This document shows, one piece after another, positions 1-7,348 of a stretch of 41,397 bases of DNA (the stretch's first letter is position 1; the number at the start of each line of letters is the position of its first letter). Both the position numbers and the translations under genes were made by a program. Source of the stretch: Fen-1077 sp050014355 (GTDB lineage Bacteria > Chloroflexota > Dehalococcoidia > Dehalococcoidales > RBG-16-60-22); assembly GCA_050014355.1 (NCBI GenBank), contig JBEKDL010000024.1:1-41397 (forward strand). Reading direction: 5' to 3'. The notes under the pieces were generated by a model, which made no database searches, was not told the origin of the DNA, and saw only the letters and a list, made by a program, of their open reading frames with translations.

Positions 1-282
1 GACTTTTTCCCCGGCGGCGTGAAGGTCGCCTATATCGGGCCGGACGGGAAAGAGCTGGAGGCCGGATTTAAAGAAGCATATACCGAAATGCTGGTAAAAA
101 AAGGCTACCGCGTAATCTATATGGGTAACGGCGATTCGGATATTTACCCTTCGCGGCAAGCAAATTATGTTTTTGCCACCGAACAGCTTTTAAAGCGCTG
201 CCGTGCCGAAGAACTGGCATGTATTCCTTTTAACGACTTTTTTGAGGTTATCCGGGGACTTGAAAGTCTATCATCAGGCTAA
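1..282 (+). CDS. HAD-family phosphatase, MtnX-like (C-terminal part only)
   Basis: The reading frame is open from the first base of the window, so the true start lies upstream; it begins DFFPGG and runs about 94 residues to a TAA stop. The segment GNGDSDIYPSRQANYVFA matches the fourth HAD motif (acidic Mg-binding residues) and following region of the 2-hydroxy-3-keto-5-methylthiopentenyl-1-phosphate phosphatase (MtnX/SerB-like) group. In that group the next stretch, here FATEQLLKRCR, typically reads 'FAK..L..YC'. The likely role is a cytosolic small-molecule phosphatase. The nucleophile aspartate motif is outside the window, so substrate cannot be assigned. The stop overlaps the convergent exonuclease gene by four bases. 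Confidence 0.7.
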   Translation, partial: DFFPGGVKVAYIGPDGKELEAGFKEAYTEMLVKKGYRVIYMGNGDSDIYPSRQANYVFATEQLLKRCRAEELACIPFNDFFEVIRGLESLSSG

Positions 283-1055
283 TTTGTTTTCAGGGTAATG
301 CCAATCGGGCAGTGGTCGGAGCCCATGACGTCTTTCAAGATGAAGGCGCTCTTAAGCGCCGGCAGCAGGTTATCGCTTATAAAGAAGTAATCGATTCTCC
401 AGCCCTTGTTCCGTTGCCTCGCACCCGTTTTAAGGTCCCACCAGGTATACTGTTCCGGCTCTTGATTAAAGCGGCGGAAAGTATCCACATAGCCGTGAGA
501 AATGAACTCGTCAATCCACGCCCGTTCCTCGGGGAGAAAGCCGGATACCTTGCTGTTTTCTTTAGGCCGCGCAATGTCTATTTCCTTGTGCGCGGTATTG
601 ACATCGCCGCAGACGACCAGCTTCTTCCCTCCGGCTTTAAGAGAATCCGCATATTTTAAAAACACGCCGTAAAATTCCATCTTGTAGCGTAAGCGCTCCG
701 GGCCGCTCTTGCCGTTGGGGAAGTAAATATTTAATAGGGTGAACTCCCGGTACTCCGCGGCAATAACCCTTCCTTCTACATCGAACCCGTTAGCGCCGAG
801 GTCATACCGGACTTCCAACGGCTCTTCCTTGGAAAAGACAGCCACCCCGCCATACCCCTTCTTCTCCGGATAGGCCCAGTAAGTGCGATAGCCTTCAGGC
901 TTTTTTAAATCATCGTCGAGCTGGTCGAGGTTGGCTTTGGTCTCCTGGAGACAGAGGACCTCCGGGGACTCTTTATGTAACCACACGAAAAACCCCTTTC
1001 CCTTGATAGCGCGGATACCGTTGACGTTCCAGCAAAGCAGCTTTTTCTCTCCCAT
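279..1055 (-). CDS. xth: Exodeoxyribonuclease III / AP endonuclease
   Basis: This 258-residue protein belongs to the ExoIII/EEP family, which removes abasic sites and 3'-blocked ends during base excision repair. Family motifs are present in order: WNVNGIRA near the N-terminus, LQETK (Mg-binding Glu), YFPNG, GDVNTAHKEID (catalytic Asp-Asn), and SDHCPIGI (catalytic Asp-His) near the C-terminus. The length matches the family (about 250-270). I chose the ATG at 1055 because a GGGAG sits eight bases upstream and translation starts directly with the family N-terminus. In-frame starts further upstream (for example 1088) would add residues with no family match and run into the promoter of the divergent molybdoenzyme gene. 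Confidence 0.95.
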   Translation of the reverse strand: MGEKKLLCWNVNGIRAIKGKGFFVWLHKESPEVLCLQETKANLDQLDDDLKKPEGYRTYWAYPEKKGYGGVAVFSKEEPLEVRYDLGANGFDVEGRVIAAEYREFTLLNIYFPNGKSGPERLRYKMEFYGVFLKYADSLKAGGKKLVVCGDVNTAHKEIDIARPKENSKVSGFLPEERAWIDEFISHGYVDTFRRFNQEPEQYTWWDLKTGARQRNKGWRIDYFFISDNLLPALKSAFILKDVMGSDHCPIGITLKTN

Positions 1056-1070
1056 GTTCCAGTCTCCCGT

Positions 1071-1100
1071 TTGATATGAGTCACTCATATTTATTATACT
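1071..1100 (+). promoter_or_regulatory. Promoter with palindromic operator for the molybdoenzyme gene
   Basis: TTGATA (1071-1076) and TATACT (1095-1100) are separated by 18 bases and fit a sigma-70-type promoter reading toward the TTG start at 1171. A perfect inverted repeat, ATATGAGT-C-ACTCATAT at 1074-1090, overlaps the -35 box and fills most of the spacer, the usual place for a repressor operator. It also lies just upstream of the divergent exonuclease start, so it could affect both genes. No matching regulator gene is visible nearby. The palindrome is a direct observation; its function is inferred. Confidence 0.5.
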
Positions 1101-1170
1101 TTGATATAGAGGAAAATACACTAAGCCCGGAAATGCGATAAAGAAATAAGTTGAAAGGTGATAATTAGAA

Positions 1171-3669
1171 TTGGAAAAGGTTTTTACCAACCTCACTAAC
1201 GGCGGCCCGGTGCTGGTGCATGTCAGGGACGGGAAAATAGTGCGAGTACGTCCCCTCGTGCTCACAGATGAAGACACGCCGTCGTGGAAGATAACGGCCG
1301 ACAATAAGACGTTTTCGCCGCTGCGCAAGGCCTGCGTTTCCCCGTTCACGATGGGCGAAAAGGCGCGGATATACTCGGACCGGCGTCTCAAATATCCCCT
1401 TATCCGGGAAGACTTCGACCCTGAAGGCGAAAGACACCCCGAAAACCGGGGCAAATCGAAGTACCGGCGTATCAGCTGGGAAAAGGCGCTGGACATCGTC
1501 GCCGGCGAGATGAAACGTATCAGGGCCGCCTACGGGCCGGAGGCTATCATGTCCCGGGCGTCGTCGCACCATAACTGGGGTAATGTCGGATACCGCATGT
1601 CCGCCTGGGCGCGGTTTTTTAACCTAATCGGCTTCACTGATATTCTCGATAACCCGGATAGCTGGGAGGGATGGCACTGGGGGGCGACTCATACCTTCGG
1701 GTTCTACTGGCGTATGGGAATGCCCGAGCAATACGACCTGCTGGAAGATGCCCTGAAAAACACCGACCTCGTGGTACACTGGGGCAGCGACCCGGACTCA
1801 ACGCGCGGTATCTACGGCGGCCAGGAATCGGTGCAATGGCGCTACTGGCTGCGAGACCTCGGCAAGAAACAGATTTTCATCGACCCTTTCTGCAACTTTA
1901 CCGCCGCTATCCTGGGCGATAAATGGATTGCGCCCCGCCCCGGCACCGATGCCGCCATGGCCGAGGCCATCGCCCACGTCTGGCTGAACGAAGGCACCTA
2001 CGATAAAAAATACGTAGATATGCATACACTGGGATTCGATGAGTTTGAAAAACATATTCTCGGCGATGGCCGTACGCCAGAATGGGCGGCCGAGATTTGC
2101 GATGTGCCGGCCTACACCATCAAGAGCGTGGCGCGGGCATGGGCGTCCCAGCGCACGATGCTCGCCTGTGGCTCGAGGGGCGGCGAGTCGGGCATCTGCC
2201 GCCAGGCCTACGGGACAGAATGGGCGCGGCTGATGGTAATGCTCCAGGCGATGCAGGGTCTCGGCAAGCCGGGCGTCAATATCTGGGGCACGACCATGGG
2301 GCCGCCTTACAACTCCAGGTTCGATTTTCCCGGCTATGCCTCTTTCGGGCCTCAATATTTAAACGGATTGGCTAACTACCAGGTGGAGAACCCGATTAAA
2401 CAGCGCATCTACCGCTTGCTGGCGCCGGAGGCTATATTAAATCCGCCCATCCACTGGCTGGGAGAGACTTTCGCCGGGCAATCTCTGGAACAGCAATTTA
2501 TACCATTTACCTATCCGGCACCCGGGTGTTCGGAAGTGAGGATGTTCTATCGCTATGGCGGCTCTTTCATCGGTACGCTGACGGAAACCAACCGCTGGGT
2601 CAGAATGTACCAGAGCCCCAAGCTGGAGTTCGTGGTGAACCAGGATTGCTGGTGGTGCACGGAGACCGGCCTGGCCGACATCATCCTGCCGGCCTGCACT
2701 AACTTCGAGCGCAACGATATCGGCGAGTGGGCAAACACCGGCGGCTATACCGAGCACGGCTCCAACGCCTGCAACCACCGGGTCGTCGTTTACCAGCATA
2801 AGTGCATCGAACCGCTGCACGAATCGAAGTCGGATTACCGGATATTTACCGAGCTCGCCGTCAAGCTCGGCGTCCAGAACGAATTCACCGAGGGCAATAC
2901 CGAGGAAGACTGGGTGGAAAAGACATACGATGCATCCGATTTGCCCCGGTACGTGTCCTTCGAGGAGTTTAAGGAAAAAGGGTATTTCGTCGTGCCCCTG
3001 CCGACGGTCTATAAGCCCACGCCCGGGCTGCGCTGGTTCTATGAGGGGCGCGAATGCGATACACCCGACCATTTCAATCCCAAGCGCCATACGAGTCAAG
3101 GTAAAGAGTTGGGGACTTACAGCGGAAAAATCGAGTTCGTCTCGGAGAGCCTGCGCGCCCACCTGCCAGGTGATAAAGAGAGGCCTCTCCTGGCGCAGTA
3201 TATCCCCTCCTGGGAGGGTTACAACTCCGAATTAAGGCAGAAGTATCCCCTCCAGCTTATCACGCCCCACCCGCGTTACAGCTTCCACACGCAAAACGAC
3301 GCCAATACGAGCTGGTTGGGGGAGATACCGGGGCACCGTGTCTGGAAGGACGGCTACTACTGGCACCCGGCGCGCCTTAACCCCTCCGATGCCGCCGCCA
3401 GGGGCATTGAGACCGGGGATATTATCAAGCTGTATAACGACCGCGGCGCGGTGCTGTGCATCGCCGAGGTCACCGAAAGGATGAGGCCGGGGGTGGCGCA
3501 TTCTTACTACGGCTCCGGCAAGTACGACCCGTTGGAGCCGGGTAACCCGGACAGCATCGAAAAGGGCGGCTGCGTGTCTATCCTGACGCCATCGCGGATG
3601 CTGTCTCAAAATGTGCCGGGCATGGCGCCCAACTCGTGCCTGATTGAAATAGAGAAGTGGGAGGGCTGA
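1171..3669 (+). CDS. Molybdopterin oxidoreductase, transhydroxylase-like large subunit
   Basis: An 832-residue enzyme of the DMSO-reductase superfamily. It resembles the large subunit of Pelobacter acidigallici pyrogallol-phloroglucinol transhydroxylase along its whole length, as judged against remembered family sequence. Matching blocks include SSHHNWGNVGY (131-141), NPDSWEGWHWG (161-171), LADIILPACTNFER and the C-terminal EIEKW. His133, Asp163 and Ser164 align with transhydroxylase His144, Asp174 and the Mo-ligand Ser175. Like that enzyme it has no N-terminal Fe-S cysteine motif and no Tat signal, suggesting a cytosolic enzyme. The start is TTG with AAAGGTG upstream. The [4Fe-4S] beta subunit normally encoded beside this family is absent; a nitroreductase follows five bases later. 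The substrate may be a polyhydroxylated aromatic, but this is inference. Confidence 0.85.
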   Translation: MEKVFTNLTNGGPVLVHVRDGKIVRVRPLVLTDEDTPSWKITADNKTFSPLRKACVSPFTMGEKARIYSDRRLKYPLIREDFDPEGERHPENRGKSKYRRISWEKALDIVAGEMKRIRAAYGPEAIMSRASSHHNWGNVGYRMSAWARFFNLIGFTDILDNPDSWEGWHWGATHTFGFYWRMGMPEQYDLLEDALKNTDLVVHWGSDPDSTRGIYGGQESVQWRYWLRDLGKKQIFIDPFCNFTAAILGDKWIAPRPGTDAAMAEAIAHVWLNEGTYDKKYVDMHTLGFDEFEKHILGDGRTPEWAAEICDVPAYTIKSVARAWASQRTMLACGSRGGESGICRQAYGTEWARLMVMLQAMQGLGKPGVNIWGTTMGPPYNSRFDFPGYASFGPQYLNGLANYQVENPIKQRIYRLLAPEAILNPPIHWLGETFAGQSLEQQFIPFTYPAPGCSEVRMFYRYGGSFIGTLTETNRWVRMYQSPKLEFVVNQDCWWCTETGLADIILPACTNFERNDIGEWANTGGYTEHGSNACNHRVVVYQHKCIEPLHESKSDYRIFTELAVKLGVQNEFTEGNTEEDWVEKTYDASDLPRYVSFEEFKEKGYFVVPLPTVYKPTPGLRWFYEGRECDTPDHFNPKRHTSQGKELGTYSGKIEFVSESLRAHLPGDKERPLLAQYIPSWEGYNSELRQKYPLQLITPHPRYSFHTQNDANTSWLGEIPGHRVWKDGYYWHPARLNPSDAAARGIETGDIIKLYNDRGAVLCIAEVTERMRPGVAHSYYGSGKYDPLEPGNPDSIEKGGCVSILTPSRMLSQNVPGMAPNSCLIEIEKWEG

Positions 3670-3674
3670 AGAAA

Positions 3675-4214
3675 ATGGAAAGCATCATGGAAATCATCAA
3701 AAAGCGCCGGAGTGTCCGCGCTTATAAGGACAAACCTCTGCCCAAAAGCATCGTGGCGGATATAATGGATGCCGCCCGGTACGCACCGAGCGCCAGAAAC
3801 CTCATGCCGCTGGAATACAAGGTGATTACGAACAAGACACTGATTAAGAAGCTCTCCGACGGCATCAGCGAAGCCATAAAGGGCGGCGGTTATTCTCTGA
3901 AAATGCCGCCCAATGCGAGGTTGAACTATTTCTACAGCGCGCCGCTGTTGATAATCATCACCGCGCCCAAGGAAAATACGTTCGCTGTTTCCGATGCCGC
4001 CCTGGCCGCACAGAATATCATGCTCTACGCCACCTCGATTAACCTGGGGTCGTGCTTCATCGGCCTGGCGCGGCTGATACAGCGCAGTGAGACCCTGATG
4101 AAAGAGCTGCACATCGCCGACGATAAAAACATCGTGGCGGCGGTCATCTGTGGCTACCCGGACGGCTGGCCGGAGGAAAAAGAGAAAAATCAAAAAGCCG
4201 AGTTCTTCGAATAA
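3675..4214 (+). CDS. Nitroreductase-family FMN oxidoreductase
   Basis: About 179 residues with the nitroreductase-fold hallmarks. The N-terminal IKKRRSVRAYKDKPLP contains the FMN-phosphate-binding Arg cluster. A segment with ARYAPSARN follows, then AAQNIMLYATSINLGSCFIG in the middle, and a C-terminal VICGYPDG. Members use FMN and NAD(P)H for two-electron reduction of nitro compounds, quinones or flavins. The ATG at 3675 is preceded by GGGAGGG at 3659-3665, inside the end of the molybdoenzyme gene. It starts five bases after that gene's stop, so the two are very likely co-transcribed. An in-frame ATG at 3657 would overlap the upstream gene and leave no room for a ribosome site. It may recycle a reduced or quinoid intermediate for the molybdoenzyme, but this is inference. 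Confidence 0.88.
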   Translation: MESIMEIIKKRRSVRAYKDKPLPKSIVADIMDAARYAPSARNLMPLEYKVITNKTLIKKLSDGISEAIKGGGYSLKMPPNARLNYFYSAPLLIIITAPKENTFAVSDAALAAQNIMLYATSINLGSCFIGLARLIQRSETLMKELHIADDKNIVAAVICGYPDGWPEEKEKNQKAEFFE

Positions 4215-4223
4215 TTACAATTC

Positions 4224-4324
4224 GTCATTGCGAGTCCATCCGCCCCAGGCGGAGGCGTGGCAATCCCCATGTGCTATTGTGGCAGAATTAGAGATTGCCG
4301 CGTCGCTGCGCTCCTCGCAATGAC
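4224..4324. repeat. REP-like intergenic inverted repeat, copy 1
   Basis: A 101-bp element bounded by inverted arms GTCATTGCGAG (4224-4234) and CTCGCAATGAC (4314-4324). The inner parts include GCAATCCCC and GAGATTGCCGCGTCG, and one arm carries a small hairpin (CCGCC..GGCGG). A second copy with the same arms and inner blocks lies at 27532-27629. Both are intergenic, at the 3' ends of genes. The layout fits REP/BIME-type elements mobilised by RAYT transposases; no transposase gene is in the window. Confidence 0.75.
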
Positions 4325-4358
4325 AGAGACACTAAATTATTTACTTTCTAAGAGGAAA

Positions 4359-4433
4359 TGGAGCGGAAGACGGGATTCGAACCCGCGACTTCCTCCTTGG
4401 CAAGGAGGCATTCTACCACTGAACTACTTCCGC
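4359..4433 (-). tRNA. tRNA-Gly (GCC)
   Basis: The minus strand folds into a full cloverleaf. The acceptor stem GCGGAAG (from 4433) pairs with CTTCCGC, the anticodon loop reads TTGCCAA giving anticodon GCC, and the T-loop is GTTCGAATC. The CCA end is encoded (4361-4359). It lies 14 bases downstream of the tRNA-Phe gene on the same strand, probably one transcript. Confidence 0.95.
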
Positions 4434-4446
4434 CCGCTCCATTTTA

Positions 4447-4522
<76 letters not shown>

Positions 4523-4637
4523 GATAGCTATATTTTACTTTAAGATGGAGATACCAGTCAAGGAAAGTAACTACGAGAATAGCATCACATGTATGGCCAA
4601 AGCGTTTTCTTGAAGTTCTAATAAATATATTAAGTCT

Positions 4638-5025
4638 TTATTTCCAGATATCCAACCAATGCAGAGGCAACAGTTTTTTCAACGTGATAGTATCTTTCAA
4701 ATTAAGTATGATTTTTGTATTCGCGTTGGCCCGGTTAACCTGATACATTAACTCTCTGCACCTTCCACACGGTGGCGCTATTTCTTTTTTCGTATTTACG
4801 GCTACCAGCATTATAATCTCGGACTCCTTATGTTTAAGCATTTCAGCGATGGCTGAATGTTCAGCGCAAAACCCGATGCCGCAAGAGCAATCGATACATA
4901 TCCCCGTATAGACGTTTCCATCTTTGGTCAATAAAGCTGCGCCAACCGCTCCGCTGGTGCATTGTTTACTTGGTTTGTATTTTCCCGTGATACTATATGC
5001 CTCTCTTAGCTTTACTAAATTCCAT
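4638..5025 (-). CDS. Cytidine deaminase-like protein; start region looks frameshifted
   Basis: The core holds the zinc-binding signature of the cytidine deaminase superfamily: CAEHSAIAEML (Cys, catalytic Glu) and PPCGRCRELM (PCxxC). The frame is open upstream through SKQCTSGAVGAALLTKDG and further back to a TAG, but contains no ATG, GTG or TTG before the TTG at 4931. Starting there would remove about 34 family-like residues. An ATG at 5025-5023 with AAAAGG seven bases upstream is one base out of frame. Deleting one G (C at 5022 or 5023 on the plus strand) would give MNLVKLREAYSITG joined to the core, about 128 residues, the normal size. Either the gene carries a +1 lesion, the sequence has an error, or a shorter protein is made. 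Relatives act on cytidine, blasticidin S or related nucleosides. Confidence 0.65.
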
Positions 5026-5053
5026 TTGACAACCTTTTCAAGCTATGTAAAGA
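5026..5053 (+). promoter_or_regulatory. Possible promoter of the MFS transporter gene
   Basis: TTGACA (5026-5031) is followed after 16 bases by TAAAGA (5048-5053), about 34 bases before the chosen start of the transporter. The -35 box is perfect but the -10 box is weak. It overlaps the start of the divergent deaminase-like gene. Confidence 0.35.
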
Positions 5054-5086
5054 TATATCGTTATAGCTTTGAATAAGGAGCCGTGC

Positions 5087-6325
5087 TTGTCTATCCAATC
5101 ATCTACCGTTACCGAAAAACCGCGCCGTAATATCTGGGGACTGCACCCCAACGTTTTCTTTTTAGGGCTGGTCAGCCTCTTCACCGATGTCTCCTCCGAG
5201 ATGATTTTCACCATCATGCCCCTCTTTGTCGTGAACATCCTCGGCTCCGGCGCGCTGGTCGTCGGGTTTATCGGCGGGCTGACCGAGAGCTTCGACGCCA
5301 TTTTCCGCATCTTCAGCGGACGTATCAGCGACCGCATCCAAAAGCGCAAGCTGCTGGCCGTGCTCGGCTACGGCTTTTCCACCATCGTCAAACCCTTCAT
5401 GTACATCGCCACCAGCTGGGGCGCGGCGCTGGCCGTACGCTTTGGCGACCGCATGGGCAAGGGCATCCGCAGCTCTCCCCGTGACGCCTTGGTGGCTGAC
5501 TCTGTAGGCAAGGAGCAAAGGGGCAAGAGCTTCGGCATCCACCGCGCCATGGACACGACTGGAGCGGTCCTGGGGCTGGCCATTGCCGCCTTCATTATCT
5601 ATCACCTCCAGGGCAGGGATTTAAAGCTCGAATTACACACCTATAAATGGCTGGTGCTGGTGGGGATTATACCCGCCGTGCTGGCGGTCCTGGTGCTGCT
5701 GTTTTTCGTCCACGAAAATAAGCAAAAAGCCGCCGCGATAGCCGCTGACGGCGTTTTACCCGTAAAAGCGGACATCAAATTCAATACTCAATTCAAGCTC
5801 TTTCTGCTGGTCATGGGGATTTTCACGCTGGGCAACTCATCCGACTTCTTTATCATACTGCGGGCACAGAACCTGGGCTCATCGGTCATCTACATCACGC
5901 TGATGCTCGTCCTGTTCAATGTCACTTACGCCCTCGTGGCCACGCCGGCGGGCATACTTTCCGACCGTTTGGGGAGGAAAAGAGTCATCGCCCTGGGCTG
6001 GTTGATTTATGCCGCCGTTTACTTAGGGATTGCCCTGTCCAGAAACGCCTGGCACATGTGGGTACTCTTCGCCTGCTACGGCGTCTACTACGGCGTTGTG
6101 GAAGGGGTTAGCAAGGCGTTCGTGGCCGACCTTGTCCCCACCGAAAGGCGCGGCACCGCCTACGGCTATTACCAGGGGGTGGTGGGGGCGCTGCTCCTGC
6201 CCGCCAGCGTGCTGGCCGGCTGGCTGTGGGAAGTGGTCAGCCCGTCCACGCCGTTCTATCTGGGAGCGGGACTGGCTTTTGTAGCCATGATTAGCTTAAT
6301 GGTGCTAGTCAAGGAAAAACGCTAA
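5087..6325 (+). CDS. MFS transporter
   Basis: A 412-residue integral membrane protein of the major facilitator superfamily with about 12 hydrophobic segments in two halves. The loop between the second and third segments reads GRISDRIQKRK and the equivalent loop of the second half reads GILSDRLGRKRV; both match the MFS GxxxDRxGRR signature. The segment GKGIRSSPRDALVAD is typical of a bacterial and archaeal subgroup of unknown substrate. A charged cytoplasmic loop of about 30 residues separates the halves. I chose the TTG at 5087 because AGGAG ends six bases upstream; an in-frame TTG at 5069 has no ribosome site. The substrate cannot be told from the sequence. Confidence 0.88.
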   Translation: MSIQSSTVTEKPRRNIWGLHPNVFFLGLVSLFTDVSSEMIFTIMPLFVVNILGSGALVVGFIGGLTESFDAIFRIFSGRISDRIQKRKLLAVLGYGFSTIVKPFMYIATSWGAALAVRFGDRMGKGIRSSPRDALVADSVGKEQRGKSFGIHRAMDTTGAVLGLAIAAFIIYHLQGRDLKLELHTYKWLVLVGIIPAVLAVLVLLFFVHENKQKAAAIAADGVLPVKADIKFNTQFKLFLLVMGIFTLGNSSDFFIILRAQNLGSSVIYITLMLVLFNVTYALVATPAGILSDRLGRKRVIALGWLIYAAVYLGIALSRNAWHMWVLFACYGVYYGVVEGVSKAFVADLVPTERRGTAYGYYQGVVGALLLPASVLAGWLWEVVSPSTPFYLGAGLAFVAMISLMVLVKEKR

Positions 6326-6327
6326 CG

Positions 6328-7161
6328 TCATTCCAGAATTGTATTATCAATCAGTCTCGTCTTGCCGAATTTAACCGCCATGGAGACCAGGGCCGGTGTC
6401 TTTAGCGAACGCGGGAATTCCTTGAGCGTAGCGGCATCGGCGATGCTGATATAGACTATTTCCGCCAGTGGTTCTTGCCCGATGAGCGCTTTCATTTCCC
6501 GCCGCAACTTTTCAGCGTCTTTTTCACCTTGCGACCACATTTCGCGCGCCAGGGACAGCGCCTTATACAGGACGGTGGCCGCCCGGCGCTGTTCCGGAGT
6601 CAAATAAGAGTTGCGGCTGCTCATCGCCAGGCCGTCCGGCTCGCGCACGGTGGGACAGGCGACCACCTCCAGCGGCATGTTGAGGTCAGCGGCCATTTTT
6701 TTAATCACCAGCAGCTGCTGGGCATCCTTCTGCCCGAAGTAGGCCTTCGCCGGCTGGATGATGTTAAAGAGCTTGGTCACGACAGTACTCACGCCGCGGA
6801 AATGACCGGGCCGCGAAGCGCCTTCGAGCTGCCCCGTGAGACCCTCGACCTCTACCCAGGTGTCGTAGTTCTCCGGGTACATTTCCGCGTCCGACGGCAT
6901 GAAAACTGCTTCGGTATAAGGCTTCAGTATGGCGAGGTCGCGCGGTATATCGCGGGGGTAGTTTTTAAAGTCTTCTTTAGGGCCGAACTGGGTGGGGTTC
7001 ACAAAGATGCTGACGACTACGGAAGCATTTTCCACTTTAGCACGCTTGACCAGCGAGATATGCCCTTTATGCAGGTAGCCCATCGTCGGGACAAAACCAA
7101 CCGGCTCCGCCAGCTTGGAGCGCACCTCGCGCATAGCGGCGATGGTTTCAACGACTTGCAT
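6328..7161 (-). CDS. panC: Pantoate--beta-alanine ligase (pantothenate synthetase)
   Basis: A 277-residue enzyme that condenses pantoate and beta-alanine with ATP to give pantothenate, via a pantoyl-adenylate. Family motifs are clear: PTMGYLHKGHISL with the HxGH nucleotide-binding pair (His31, His34), FVNPTQFGPKEDF, FGQKDAQQ, and the KMSKS-equivalent region REPDGLAMSSRNSYL. Length is standard. It is the last gene of a minus-strand cluster that also supplies beta-alanine (panD) and perhaps ketopantoate reduction (DUF2520 protein). The spacer before it (187 bases) holds three hairpins, so its expression may be partly uncoupled from the upstream genes. Confidence 0.97.
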   Translation of the reverse strand: MQVVETIAAMREVRSKLAEPVGFVPTMGYLHKGHISLVKRAKVENASVVVSIFVNPTQFGPKEDFKNYPRDIPRDLAILKPYTEAVFMPSDAEMYPENYDTWVEVEGLTGQLEGASRPGHFRGVSTVVTKLFNIIQPAKAYFGQKDAQQLLVIKKMAADLNMPLEVVACPTVREPDGLAMSSRNSYLTPEQRRAATVLYKALSLAREMWSQGEKDAEKLRREMKALIGQEPLAEIVYISIADAATLKEFPRSLKTPALVSMAVKFGKTRLIDNTILE

Positions 7162-7182
7162 CTTGTGACCTATCCCCCTATA

Positions 7183-7318
7183 TCCCCCTTCCCTTGGGAT
7201 AAAAGGAAGGGGGAATCAATATCGAAAGGGTTGACACCCTTTCGAGCTTTCCCGCTACTACCCCTCGGTTTCTCTATTCATACGAAGCTAATAGAACGAG
7301 AGGGGCTGGCGCCCCTCT
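7183..7318. repeat. Three successive hairpins between panC and the Hps-RraA gene
   Basis: This spacer holds three perfect stem-loops and no gene. Arms at 7183-7192 and 7205-7214 are 10 bp with a 12-base loop. Arms at 7223-7230 and 7237-7244 (CGAAAGGG/CCCTTTCG) are 8 bp with a 6-base loop. Arms at 7299-7306 and 7311-7318 (AGAGGGGC/GCCCCTCT) are 8 bp with a 4-base loop. None is followed by a clear T-run, so they look more like mRNA-processing or stabilising hairpins, or repeat-family remnants, than terminators. Confidence 0.6.
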
Positions 7319-7348
7319 TAAATTCTCCGCTGTTATCTCATTGTTAGG

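Noticed and set aside
1056..1496. N-terminal extension of the exonuclease frame
   Set aside because: The extra residues read through the divergent promoter and the antisense of the molybdoenzyme gene; the ATG at 1055 has a ribosome site and the family N-terminus.
6475..7347. Open frame of 290 codons opposite panC
   Set aside because: It is a shadow of panC, rich in Arg, His and Pro, with no recognisable motif.
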